Positions 32,247-43,846 of a stretch of DNA of 64,000 nt are shown in pieces. Below the pieces are notes generated by a model, which did no database searches, had not been told where the DNA came from, and saw nothing but the letters and a program-made list of their open reading frames with translations. The stretch is taken from positions 806,001-870,000 of the forward strand of contig QRFJ01000755.1 in assembly GCA_006176705.1 (NCBI GenBank), in the 5' to 3' direction. The DNA comes from Cocos nucifera. Lineage: Eukaryota; Streptophyta; Magnoliopsida; Arecales; Arecaceae. How positions within the stretch are numbered: the first letter of the stretch is position 1; each line of letters opens with the position of its first letter. The position numbers were made by a program, and so were the translations under genes.

Positions 32247-33300
32247 AATTGGTAGTCATTAAGGCATGACCCCAAAGAAATAAAGAAAGATCAGTGAAGC
32301 TTACCATAGATCGAACCATATCTTATAGGATCTGATTTCTCCATTTTGAAATCCATTAAGCTGAAGCATTACAGGTGGGGTCTATTGAGAGACTATGCCA
32401 TTTTCTTTAAGGTAACCAAAAAATTTTTCACTCAGATACTCTCCTTCTCAATTTGATTGAAGTATCTTAAGTGATTTTCTAGTTTGTTTCTTTACTTCAC
32501 ATATGAATTTCTTGAACCTTTCAAAGGCTTTAGATTTATGTCTCATAAAAAATATATATCTGTACCATAAAAAGTCATCAGTAAAATTGATGAAGTAAAG
32601 ATAACCTCCTCTAGCTAGTACATCAAATAAGCCGCATACTTTAGTATGTACCAGAGCCAGTACCTTAGTGGTCCTTTTCTCATATCCTATAAAGGATAGC
32701 TTGATCATTTTTTTCTAAAGGCAGGGCTTACAGATTGGAATTGACTCACCAAGAATGAGTCTAAAAGAACGTCTTTTACCAATCTATTAATCCTTTCTTC
32801 TCGAATATGATCTAGCCTAAAGTGCTATATGTACTTTAGGTTAACCTTACCTCTGGATCTCTTGCATCCAATGGCACTCACAGTTTGCTCAAAGAAATTA
32901 AATGACTTATATGCATCAATATGCAAATGGTAGAGATTGTTGATTAAGTGACCATGTGCAATCATTTTATTTTCAAAATAAATGGTGCAATGGTCCTTAT
33001 TGAAACTAATTTCATAACCATCCTATGCTAAGCATGAAATAGAAATTAAATTTCTGTTCACATTAGGCGCACAGTAAGAATCCCTAAGTTCTAGATCAAA
33101 ATCAGATGATAGTCTAAGAGGATAGATCCCTATGGACACAATAGCAACTTTTGCTCCATTGCCTACTCGTAGGATCATCTCTCCTAGCCTCAACCATCTA
33201 TATTCCTTAAGACCCTGCATTAAAGTGTATGTGTACACTAGAACCAGATTCTATTACCTAATTGGTAGTAGAAGAAACCATTAGGTTAGTCTCCATCATG
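32247..33300 (-). pseudogene. Copia-3 pol fragment: integrase and protease end
   Basis: Minus-strand Copia remnant that begins at the CACTA end, so the CACTA element probably inserted into Copia-3. 32448-32708 is integrase: LALVHTKVCGLFDVLARGG (first catalytic Asp of HTDV changed to Lys), then INFTDDFLWYRYIFFMRHKS. 33023-33238 is the block between protease and integrase: GEMILRVGNGAKVAIVSIGI and NVNRNLISISCLA. RT, RNase H and the 3' LTR are missing on the low-coordinate side. It is homologous to 4130-5160 of Copia-1. Confidence 0.85.
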
Positions 33301-35333
33301 AGTAGGTCTGACATACCTATAAAGGTGTGTCCCTCAAACTCTTCAAGGTCCCTATTAACATTTCCTGATGTAAGACACTACCTAGCTTCTCAGAACTCAA
33401 AGCACCTTTCAAGTCTCTTAGTCAATCCTTACAGTTAGAACCTGATAATTGGTTGATTTCTAAAATGCAGGCTAGACTATTAGAGACAAACAATTTTCTA
33501 TAGAGAGAAGTTTCTAGTTAGACTTTTGTAATTAATTTTAGTTTATTTTAAAAAATTTATTTTAAAAACAAACTTAGCTCCCACTAATTCTTTGGAGCTT
33601 CCATTATTTCTTCAGATCCTAACACTCCTCAAGTTAGGAAGCGGAAATCTTTTCATGAGTTAACGTTCCTAATGGGTACTGTGGTCCCATCGATTAGCAT
33701 ACCACCTTACCTGATAGATTTTGGTGGATGTATCAACCAATGGGTAGACAACTCTTACCCAATGCTTCTCAAGCAAATTGCAGCAAACTTGGTCTTTAAG
33801 TCTTAAGACCTCACCTGATAGATCTTGATCTCATTCCTTAGTTAAGTTAAACCCACCATTGAATGTGAGTGAAGTCATAATTGGACCCTCACTTGATAGA
33901 TCTTGGGCCCAACCCCATCTCCAACCAACATATAGAGTGGTTGCTTATCCCTTGATGCAACCAAACCAGTGTATCCAACCGAGAATAGTCAACATCAGAA
34001 AAGGCATGACACTCTACATGGTAGAAGATCCCTCAATTTAATATTATTGAGGAGGTTTTTAATTTAGATCTCATCCTTAACTAGTTATAACTAATCTAGT
34101 GGCATGGGCTAGTTCAAATCATCAAGCAAAGTAATTTAAAACATAATCGATGAAGTTAGCCAGGTAAGTGTGATTGTTGGAAGGGTTGTAGATGCTTGCC
34201 TTAGACGCTATTTGTTCATGGCCAGGTAAGCATGATCCCAATTAAAAATCATAATCATGACTTTCCTTAAATACCAATTGGTCAATAAGAATTGAATAGA
34301 TCAGCCTAGACTCAGGCTCGAACCATCGAGCCAAATTAGATCTTAGATTTGATCGACAACATATGGCTATTAATCGATCTAACCAATCTACAACTATTGG
34401 GTTAGTCATGAGCACACTTGACCCAATCCTAATCAACTTTTGATTCAGTTTGATCAACTACTCAAACTAGACCTAATTGAGTGGTCCATACTCAAAATCA
34501 CATGTCTTATACAATGAATTAGATCTTAAATTCTCAATTTTATATCTCTTATCTTAATTCTCAATTTAGTGCATTATAAACATGAATTTAATTTAGATGT
34601 CGAAATAATTTCAGATCTAAACTATATTTCATTGTATCTTATATAAATTCTTCATCCACAGAAATGAGTCGACCCACCTTGGACTCGAGTCGACTCATCA
34701 CAGTGAATCGGCTCGACTATGACAAATAGAATCCTATAAGCCTTAGCTTCCATAATTGAGTCAGCTCGACTGTGAATCAAGCAAGCTCACTAGGGTCTTG
34801 AGTAGACTCAAACAAGAATCGAGTTGACTCGACAGGCATGCCAGCCATAGATTTTAAATTTTTTAGATCATATGTGCATTATTAAAGTTCTAGTTTAGAC
34901 ATGAAAAATAAAATTTCAAATCTAAACAACTTGAATATGCATCATATACAAAAGATTCTCTTTTTCTGGTTCTTCTTCATGAGACATCACAAGCAGTACC
35001 TCTACATACCATAAAAGAACCTATCGATTAGGCAAGAGAGAGACTTTAATCCCTACTTCCTCTTATGATTGGATGGTAAGGATGATGTACCCATTCCGTG
35101 TACTAGGCTACTGAGAAAACTAATTAAATCTACATATCTCATATGTATGATTCGATCTACATATCTCATATGCATAACTAGATCTACATATCAAATATGC
35201 AAATATATATCAAATATGATTAAGATCTGGTCTTAAAAATGCTGATTTAATCTAAAACTTCTTTTAGATCTACTAAAAGCTTTAGATCTCATCTAAAAAA
35301 AAATCTAATTTAGATCCTTGATCACAACAAATT
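33301..35333 (-). other. Copia-3 untranslated leader, gag deleted
   Basis: No coding frame is recognisable. From about 33480 onward it matches the Copia-1 leader, yet the gag block that separates protease from leader in Copia-1 (5286-6045) is reduced here to about 150 bp, so gag has been deleted. A cluster of GAGTCGACTC-like palindromic motifs occupies about 34664-34835. Short frames in it are not conserved with Copia-1. Confidence 0.7.
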
Positions 35334-35346
35334 GGCTCTGATGCTA
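35334..35346 (-). other. Copia-3 primer-binding site, degenerate
   Basis: The minus strand reads TAGCATCAGAGCC, two differences from the initiator tRNA-Met site TGGTATCAGAGCC. It sits two bases from the LTR edge, as in Copia-1. Confidence 0.8.
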
Positions 35347-35348
35347 GT

Positions 35349-36235
35349 CGAAGGATCAAGTTGCGCACCGAATTGATAAAGTTAGGGGTAGTAGATTTCA
35401 AAATTTTTAATCCAACCTGGCACCCGACACATAGATCTAAATTAAAAATTAAATCATAAACCAACACTAAAAGAGATAGCGATAAATACTTGATCACCTG
35501 GTGTGGGTAGGTGAACTCTGCAGTCCAATGATCATGGAGTTGTGAGGTTTGTTGTTGAGCCGCACATATGTCCAGCCTCTATAGGTACTCACTTGGATTC
35601 GAACTAGGATGCTTTCTCCATCTTCAATCCACCTACTTCTAGGTAGATTTGCAAACTCTAAGATCAACCTTGGATTTAATCTCCAGCAAGGTTTTGATCA
35701 ATGCTTGATCGTAGCCTTCTTGTTTCTTCATATAGATCGGATAGAACTCAACACTTTGAGGCCACCAGATGGGACACCCAACTTTTGGGCATGGAATAGA
35801 GAGGAGAGGGAAGGGAGCAAGGACATAGGGTGAGAGCACAAAATTCTAAACTTGTTCATCTTTAGATCCTCGGAGAAGAGCCTCTTAAGTAGAGTTCTTC
35901 ATCCTAGAGCCTAATTTGGATTCCAATTGGGTTAATAGGCAAGTCTTTATCATATAAAGATGATGCCTTATTAGTTGATTTTCTTTCTAAGTAAACCAAG
36001 CCCATATGGAATAAGATAATTGTGTTAATAGGCAAGTCTTTATCATATAACGATAATGCTTTATTACCTGATTTTCTTCTTAAGAAAACTAAACCCAAAT
36101 GGAATATAATCTCACCCATAAGGAAAGTAGAGGGGGCATGTGTCCTCTCTCCTTCTCTTCATACAAAAAGGAGAAAGGAGCATGCACCCCACAGGACTCC
36201 ATGCACTTTCACATGCCTTGCACATCTGGACATTC
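35349..36235 (-). repeat. Copia-3 5' LTR, first 887 bp, cut by the gap
   Basis: Starts CGAAGGATC where Copia-1 has TGAAGAAAA. It runs to the N gap and is the same sequence as 50407-51293, where the LTR is complete. It includes a two-unit repeat of about 93 bp, starting at 35932 and 36025. Confidence 0.85.
35932..36117 (+). repeat. 93-bp direct dimer inside Copia-3 LTR
   Basis: TTAATAGGCAAGTCTTTATC starts both units (35932 and 36025). The units differ at a few positions (AAAGATGATG versus AACGATAATG). Repeated at 50990-51175. Confidence 0.85.
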
Positions 36236-37235
36236 NNNNNNNNNNNNNNNNNNNNNNNNNNNNNNNNNNNNNNNNNNNNNNNNNNNNNNNNNNNNNNNNN
36301 NNNNNNNNNNNNNNNNNNNNNNNNNNNNNNNNNNNNNNNNNNNNNNNNNNNNNNNNNNNNNNNNNNNNNNNNNNNNNNNNNNNNNNNNNNNNNNNNNNNN
36401 NNNNNNNNNNNNNNNNNNNNNNNNNNNNNNNNNNNNNNNNNNNNNNNNNNNNNNNNNNNNNNNNNNNNNNNNNNNNNNNNNNNNNNNNNNNNNNNNNNNN
36501 NNNNNNNNNNNNNNNNNNNNNNNNNNNNNNNNNNNNNNNNNNNNNNNNNNNNNNNNNNNNNNNNNNNNNNNNNNNNNNNNNNNNNNNNNNNNNNNNNNNN
36601 NNNNNNNNNNNNNNNNNNNNNNNNNNNNNNNNNNNNNNNNNNNNNNNNNNNNNNNNNNNNNNNNNNNNNNNNNNNNNNNNNNNNNNNNNNNNNNNNNNNN
36701 NNNNNNNNNNNNNNNNNNNNNNNNNNNNNNNNNNNNNNNNNNNNNNNNNNNNNNNNNNNNNNNNNNNNNNNNNNNNNNNNNNNNNNNNNNNNNNNNNNNN
36801 NNNNNNNNNNNNNNNNNNNNNNNNNNNNNNNNNNNNNNNNNNNNNNNNNNNNNNNNNNNNNNNNNNNNNNNNNNNNNNNNNNNNNNNNNNNNNNNNNNNN
36901 NNNNNNNNNNNNNNNNNNNNNNNNNNNNNNNNNNNNNNNNNNNNNNNNNNNNNNNNNNNNNNNNNNNNNNNNNNNNNNNNNNNNNNNNNNNNNNNNNNNN
37001 NNNNNNNNNNNNNNNNNNNNNNNNNNNNNNNNNNNNNNNNNNNNNNNNNNNNNNNNNNNNNNNNNNNNNNNNNNNNNNNNNNNNNNNNNNNNNNNNNNNN
37101 NNNNNNNNNNNNNNNNNNNNNNNNNNNNNNNNNNNNNNNNNNNNNNNNNNNNNNNNNNNNNNNNNNNNNNNNNNNNNNNNNNNNNNNNNNNNNNNNNNNN
37201 NNNNNNNNNNNNNNNNNNNNNNNNNNNNNNNNNNN
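36236..37235. other. Assembly gap of exactly 1,000 N
   Basis: A run of N. Its exact length suggests a placeholder, not a measured distance. The left flank (Copia-3 LTR) and right flank (gypsy gag) are unrelated, and each matches another place in the window. Confidence 1.
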
Positions 37236-38452
37236 ATTTCACAGCTACGCCCCCCTCAACGCCCCGAAGGCCCAAGTGCTGATGGAGATCAAGGAACGAC
37301 TTCCGAGGCCGGAGAGAATGCGTTCCCATCCCAGCAAACGCAACCCCAACAAGTTCTGCCTCTACCATCGCGACCACGGTCACGACACTGAGGAGTGCAT
37401 CCAGCTCCAGGACGAGATCGAGGAGCTCGTCAGGCGAGGCAGACTTGGCCGATTCCTGCGAAGACGGACCTGAAGAGCGAGAAGATCGGCTGAGGGCATT
37501 GCCGCCGGGTGGGGGAGACCAACAAGAGGATCGACCACCTCTCGGCGTCATCAACACTGTCTCGGGGGGCTTCAGCAAGAAGAGGCCGGCGGATCCGAGG
37601 GACCGGCAAAGAGGCGGAGGACCTGTGGAGCCTGTGACATTCACCGAGGCGGACGGCCAGGGGATCCAATTTTCCGCATAACGACGCGGTTGTAATCTCT
37701 TTGAACATCGCTGACTATGATGTGCGTCGTGTTTTGGTGGATAATGGAAGTTCGGCAGACATATTGTTCTACGATGCCTTCTCAAAAATGTCCCTGCCTG
37801 ATGACCGCTTAGGACCTGTGAATTCCCCCTGGTAGGATTTGCTGGCGGCGCCGTTCCGGTCGAAGGTGTAATGACTCTGGCTGTGACGGTGGGCCGATAT
37901 CCAAAATTGGCTAAGGCGCAGGTCGACTTCTTAGTCGTGAGAACCCCGTCCGCCTATAATGCTATCCTCGGGCGACCCGGCCTGAATACGCTCCGGGCGG
38001 TGGTGTCAACCTACTACCTGAAGATGAAATTTTCGACGAGTCATGGGGTCGGCGAGGTCAGAGGAGACCAAACTCTGGCGAAGTACTGCTACTCGGCCAC
38101 CCTACGCAGGGGGAACCAGCCCGACCCTTACCTTGTTGACGGGCTGGACGTTCGCGACGACCTCACCGAGGAGCGGGGCGAGCCTGCGGAAGACCTCATC
38201 TCCGTACCCTTGCATGACGGAAGCCCGGGGCACGTGGTGCAGATCGGCTCCAGCTTAGCGGCCGAGGTTAGGGAGCAGCTCATCGCTTTCCTCAGAAGAA
38301 ATGCAGACGTCTTCGCATGGACCCCAGCAGATGTACCAGGGATCGACACCGAGGTCATGGAACATCGGCTGGCCGTCGATCCGAGGCACCGACCCATCAG
38401 AGAAAAGCTGCGCCACCACGCACCGGAGAGATAGAAGGCGATCGTCGAAGAA
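37236..38452 (+). pseudogene. Gypsy copy C gag end and protease
   Basis: Begins inside gag at the point matching 22124 in copy B. 37340-37470 carries the knuckle NKFCLYHRDHGHDTEEC and EIEELVRRGRLGRFLRR. The protease region reads VVISLNIADYDVRRVLVDNG followed by SSADILFYDAFSKMSLPD, near 37690-37800. 37871-38434 continues the pol N-terminus: TVGRYPKLAKAQVDFLVVRT, then NAILGRPGLNTLRAVVSTYY. It ends in a stop near 38432. Some single-base insertions or losses occur, but far fewer than in copy B. Confidence 0.88.
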
Positions 38453-39667
38453 GTGGACAAGCTCCTCAAAGCCGGACTCATCCGGGAGGTCAACTATCCG
38501 ACGTGGGTCTCGAACGTGGTTCTCGTCAAGAAGACGAACAACAAGTGGAGGATGTGCATCGACTTCAAGAAGCTGAACAAGGCCTGTCCGAAGGACAGTT
38601 ACCCCCTCCCCAGGATCGACCAGCTGGTGGATGCAACCTCGGGCCACGAGCTCCTCACCTTCATGGATGCCTTTTCTGATTACAACCAGATACGCATGGC
38701 GCCCGAGGATGAAGAAAAGACCACCTTCATTACTGACCGAGGTCTCTACTGTTACAGGGTCATGCCTTTCGGACTCAAGAATGCAGGAGCGACGTATCAG
38801 CGCTTGGTCAACAAGGTCTTCAAGGGACAGATCGGCCGCAACATGGAGGTGTACGTGGACGACATGCTCGTCAAAAGTCGAGCTTCAACAGACCACCTCG
38901 CCGACCTTAAAGAGACCTTCGGTACGCTCAGGAGGCACAAGATGAAGCTGAACCCGATCAAATGCGCCTTCGGCGTGACCTCCGAAAAATTCCTCGGATT
39001 CATGGTGTCAAGACGCGGAATCGAGGCAAACCCCGAGAAAATCCGAGCTATTCGAGAAATGACTGCTCCGAAGACAATCAAAGAAGTTCAGCGCCTGGCC
39101 GAAAAGGTGGCGTCCCTAAGTCGCTTTGTCTCAAGGTCGGCCGAGCGGTGCATGCCCTTCTTCCAAGTTCTCAGGCGATCGAAGGACTTCTGCTGGACGG
39201 TGGAGTGCAAACAAGCATTTGAAGAGCTCAAAAGCTACCTCGGCTCGCCCCCGCTGCTGGCAAAGCCCGAACCCGGGGAGGAATTATTTCTGTACCTTGC
39301 TGTCTCCCTCCGGAGCCCTGGCGGCGGTGTTGGTCAGGGAAGAAGCGAAGGCACAACGACCGGTCTACTACGTGAGCCGAGCTCTGAGGGACGCAGAGAC
39401 CAGGTACTCCAAGGTTAGAAAAATTAACCTACTATCTTCTAATTGCTGCCAAGAAGCTCCGACCTTACTTTCAGGAGCACACCATAACGGTCCTCACAGA
39501 CCAACCGATAAGAGCGGTCCTCCACCGAGCGGACGCTTCCGGAAGAATCGCAAAATGGGCGATCGAGCTCACAGAGTTCGACATCAACTACCGGCCCAGG
39601 CCATCGATCAAAGCCCAGATACTGGTAGATTTTATGCTAGAATGCACCATTCCGATCGAAGCCGAGC
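38453..39667 (+). pseudogene. Gypsy copy C reverse transcriptase and first RNase H
   Basis: The best preserved RT in the window: an open stretch of 321 codons at 38453-39418. The motifs are GLIREVNYPTWVSNVVLVKK, WRMCIDFKKLNKACPKDSYP, FMDAFSDYNQI with catalytic D72, YRVMPFGLKNAGATYQRLVN and the YVDD box at residues 134-137. The connection follows (KCAFGVTSEKFLGFMVSRRG) and then CKQAFEELKSYLGSPPLLAK of the first RNase H. A small deletion near 39315 shifts the frame after LAVSLRS. The rest of RNase H (TVLTDQPIRAVL, KWAIELTEFDINYRPRPSIK) lies in another frame to 39667. Confidence 0.93.
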
Positions 39668-40369
39668 TTGGATCGAGCGACACCGACATCGGGGCAGGAC
39701 CGAGCTACGACGAAGCCGAGCTTTGGCAGCCGAGCCTCCCCGAAGAAAGGGCCGACCTTCCTGAAAAGCTTCTGGGTTCTGCACGTGGATGGCTCATCCA
39801 ACTCCACCGGAGCTGGTGCGGGGCTGGTCTTGGTCAGCCCCGAGGGGATCATCGCCGAGTACGCGCTGCGCTTCGAGTTTTCCGCGACCAACAATGAAGC
39901 CGAATATGAAGCGCTGATCGCCGGACTGCGGATAGCAAGGGAACTGAAAGTAGATCGGCTTCAAGTCTATAGCGATTCCCAGCTGGTGGTCGGTCAGGTT
40001 GGCGGCGGCTACGAGGCACGGGAGGAAAGCATGGTGAGGTACCTCGGGAAAGTGAGGAATTTAATTCCGGCCTTCGACAGCTTCGGCATTCGGCACGTCC
40101 CGAGGACGAAAAATGCAAGAGCCGACCTTCTCTCCAAGTTGGCCACTTTCACCCCGACCGAACTGCCCAAAGAAGTATTTTTGGAAACTCTGAAGTGCCC
40201 GACCATGGAAGAATCTCAGGCCATCCTACGGACGGACTTCGAGCCCAGCTGGATCGACCCGTTGGTCGCCTACCTTAAAGAAGGGGTCCTTCCTCACGAC
40301 CGAAAAGAAGCTCGAAAACTCAGGAATCAGGCCTCCCGCTACGTCTTATACGAGGGACAGGTTATATAA
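39668..40369 (+). pseudogene. Gypsy copy C second RNase H (aRNH type)
   Basis: Open stretch containing the extra RNase H typical of the Tat lineage: FWVLHVDGSSNSTGAGAGLV, NNEAEYEALIAGL, VYSDSQLVVGQVGG and NARADLLSKLATF hold the four acidic positions. It then reads the linker CPTMEESQAIL and reaches SRYVLYEG, where one extra G near 40355 throws the frame off before integrase. It is nearly identical to copy B 24690-25300. Confidence 0.92.
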
Positions 40370-41489
40370 AAGGTCGTACTCCCTCCCGTTGCTGAGATGT
40401 CTCCGACCTTCAGAGGCCGACTTCGCACTACGGGACGTGCACGAAGGACTCTGCGGAAGTCACGCAGGGGCCAGGTCCCTATCGCAAGAAACTACTTCGG
40501 CAGGGGTACTACTGGCCGACCCTGTTTCACGACTCCGTGGAATATGTGAAGAGGTGCGATCGCTGCCTAGAAGAACGCCAGCGTGCAAAGGCGGCCAGCA
40601 TCCGAACTTACTCCGCTCAGTGCGCCATGGCCCTTCGCGCAATGGGGAATGGACATACTCGGCCCCTTCCCAACAGCGTCCGGACAGCGGAAGTTTCTCC
40701 TGGTCGCGATTCGACTACTTCACCAAGTGGGTCGAGGCGGAACCACTAGCGAAGATCACCGAGGCCAAGGTGCAGGACTTCGTATGGAAGTCGCTAATCT
40801 GCCGGTTCGGCCTGCCCCGAACCCTCATAACCGACAACGGGCGGCAGTTCTCCGGAGCACGGTTTGCCGAGTTCTGCGAAGGGCTAAACGTCTCCCACCA
40901 CTTCACATCGGTGGCTCACCCGCAGGCCAATGGGGAAGCTGAAGTGACCAACCGGACCCTGCTGCAAGGTATCAAAGCAAGGCTCGATGGGGCAAAGGGT
41001 GCCTGGGTGGACGAACTCTACCACGTCCTCTGGGCATACCGAACTACACAGAGGGTACCGACCGGTGAGACGCCCTTCGCCTTGGCCTTTGGTACCGAGG
41101 CGGTTATCCCGATCGAGCTCAAACTCCCGTCCGCACGAGTCGTGGGCTTCAACGAGCGGACACAACCCCCAGGACCTTAGAGTCAACCTCGACCTTCTGG
41201 AAGAAAAGAGGGAGGGAGCCCGCATCCGGATGGCCGCCTACCGGTGGAAGGTGGCTCAATATTACAACTCCAGGGTCAAAAAGCAAGGCATTTAGAGTGG
41301 GAAGACTTAGTGCTTCGGCGAGCAGCCGTCTCTCAGTCTCAGAGCCAAGGGAAACTCATCCCAAATTGGGAAGGTCCGTATGAAGTGATAGAGATCATCC
41401 GACCCGGAACCTATCGCCTGAAGGAGCTCGGAGGAACAGTGCTTCCCCGACCTTGGAACTCAGAAAATCTGAGAATGTATCACCAGTAG
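40370..41489 (+). pseudogene. Gypsy copy C integrase
   Basis: Integrase in several frames because of isolated extra bases (near 40486, 40711, 41158 and 41300 by comparison with copies A and B). DVHEGLCGSHAGARSLS is followed, after a shift, by the core. The stretch at 40720-41160 has FDYFTKWVEAEPLA, ITDNGRQFSG and ANGEAEVTN with the catalytic Glu kept. The C-terminal part at 41244-41489 reads GKLIPNWEGPYEVIEIIRPG and ends MYHQ-stop. Confidence 0.9.
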
Positions 41490-42879
41490 GCTTCCCTTAA
41501 TAAAATTCCTTCGCTCGACGTTATTGTTTCGGTATCGTATGACGACATGGAAGAAACGAGCCCGCCATGAGGGCGCGAGGAGTCGGCCTTAAGGAAGAGC
41601 CCATTCGCCCCTAGGAGGGAAACGGAGAGCAGAAGTTCTTCCGTCGAAGCGGAATGAAGTTCGGCACAAGCAAGGGTGGAGCAAAGTTCCCCCGCAGAAT
41701 GAGGAAACTTCCCCCGCGGAATGAAGTTCGGCATAAGGGAGGCCGAACTCCACGGCAGATCACCCAAATGAAGTTCGGCCGCGCTCGAGACCGCCCCAGG
41801 GTGATCAAGGCCGAACTCCCCCTCGAGCACGCCGCTACAACGAATTCACGGGAGGTGCGATGAAGTTCAGGCAAGCAAAGTCGACCTTCACCTCGAGCTC
41901 GCCACCAAGGAAGCCCCGACAGAAGGGCGCGAAGAAATCCTCCTCCCGAAGGATTCCGCAGCTACGACCTGCTTCTCTAACTCGAATTCTTGGCGAAGTT
42001 AAGATCCAACCACCAAGACCTGAAGGACTACGGCCTCCCCAAACGTGCGCGATCGAAGCAAAGTCGAAGGCCCCGTTCACAAAGGACGGGATGGGGGGAG
42101 AAGCACGGACGACGGTCCGAATGTGCCCCCACAGCCGGTTAGGAACAGGAGGAGAACCTCATCCTAGCGTGAGCAAAGTCGAAGACCCCATTCACAAAGG
42201 ACGGGATGGGGGGAGAAGCACGGACGATGGTCCGAATGTGCCCCCACAGTCGGTTAGGAACAGGAGGAGAACATCGTCCTAGCATGAGCAAAGTCGAAGG
42301 CCCCGTTCACAAAGGACGGGATGGGGGGAGAGGCGAGGACGACGGTCCCCATGTGCCCCCACAGCCCGTTAGGAACAGGAGGAGAACCTCGTCCTAACGC
42401 GAGCAAGGTCGAAGGCCTCGTTCACCTAAAACGAGATGGGGGGAGAGGCGAGGACGACGGTCCCCATGTGCCCCCACAGCCCGTTAGGAACAGGAGGAGA
42501 ACCTCGTCCTAACGCGAGCAAGGTCGAAGGCCTCGTTCACCTAAAATGAGATGGGGGGAGAAGCACGGACGACGGTCCGAATGAGCCCCCACAGCCGGTT
42601 AAGAACAGGGGGAACCTCGTCCTGACGTGAGCAAGATCCGAGATCGAGCCTCAAAGTCTACGGCAAGCCTCGGCTGCAGAAGATGAGGCCGCCCCCGAGC
42701 GCCCACATCAACCTCGACCGTAGGAAATGAGTTCCGCTTCAACTCCAAACATCGACCGAAGATGAGACCTCCCCCGAGCTTCCGCTACAACGAGCGCGGG
42801 GCTTGGAAGAAAACTTCGGCAGTCGCCTGTTTTGGTACTCCCTTCCTTCAACTTTTGAACTCGGGAGTGGGGGGGCTAC
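41490..42879 (+). other. Gypsy copy C 3' spacer and polypurine tract
   Basis: Same spacer as 26432-27821 at an offset of 15,058, with scattered substitutions. It contains the 115-bp array and ends GGGAGTGGGGGGGCTAC before LTR 4. No coding frame is convincing. Confidence 0.75.
42058..42635 (+). repeat. 115-bp tandem repeat in gypsy 3' spacer, copy C
   Basis: About five 115-bp units with the same order of sub-types as copy B. Confidence 0.9.
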
Positions 42880-43846
42880 TGTTGGGGATAAATCCCGTTC
42901 CTGTCGAAGCCCGGCCCGACGCTCGGCCTAATGTAGCCAGTAGCCGCAGAAGAGCTCCGGCAGACGGGCTTCAACCAAACTCCCAGCGGCCGAGCTTCTT
43001 CCAGCAGGCCGAACCAGACAGCTGCCGAGCTTCTTCCGAATTCCCAGCGGTCGAACTCCTCGGCAATCGCCCCTCGTCGAACTTCGGACGACCGAGCTCC
43101 TACCGAACTCTCAAGCGTCCAAGCCTCAGCCGAGGTCCAACAGCCGGCCGAACTCTCAAACGGCCGAGCTTCGAATTCCCAGCGGCCGAACTCTTCAGCG
43201 GACGAGCCTTAGCTGCATACCTCCAGCCAGACGCCTATGGGAGCCGAACTCCCTCCTATCTTCCTCTTCAGGAGCCCGAACTCCGAAATGGGCACACGAC
43301 GAAGGCCTTCAACCCTTCATTCGGCAAGCTCTGCAGCCATCACCATCAGTCCGCCGCAAGCTCTGCAGCCATCACCATTAGTCCGCCGCACTGTCAGGCG
43401 GCGATGGCTGTCGCCATCAGTCCGCCGCAAGCTCTGCAGCCATCACCATCAGTCCGCCGCACTGTCAGGCGGCGATGGCTGTCGCCATCAATCCGCCGCA
43501 CACGGCACCACCCCGTGAGACTGACTCCGCCGAACCTCGAGCGGCCCACCAGCACGCGGCTGCAGTTGTCACCATCAAGCTCCACTATTTAAAGGACCCT
43601 CCGACACGCTAAGGCTAAGCTCTCTGAACTCTCGACTCTCTAAGCTCTCCTCCTCATCTCTAAGCTCTGGAACTCATTCCGAGCACTCCATTACTGTTGG
43701 CCGAAAACTGACTTGACCGTCGGAGGGTCCTGCCGGAGCCACCCCCCACCAGCTCCGGATGGGACTTTATTTTGCAGGTCCCCGACGGCGACCTCAGCGG
43801 CATCGACTCCGGCGACCTCCGGCGAAGATGGATTTCTGCACCAACA
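42880..43846 (+). repeat. Tat-type gypsy LTR 4 (967 bp)
   Basis: Starts TGTTGGGGATAAATCC and ends CTGCACCAACA, followed by the same GGATT-flanked CACTA DNA as LTR 3. It differs from LTR 3 at scattered sites (for example CCCGTTCCTGTCG versus CCCGCTCCTGCCG near the start) although the DNA after it is identical as far as I can see. Confidence 0.95.

Noticed and set aside
36022..37785. Very long open frames crossing 36236-37235
   Set aside because: They exist only because the 1,000 N translate as unknown residues. The two flanks belong to unrelated elements.
42762..43592. 276-codon plus-strand frame across the spacer end and LTR 4
   Set aside because: It crosses the polypurine tract and the LTR border, is broken in the other copies, and consists of repeat-derived Ser/Arg/Pro runs.
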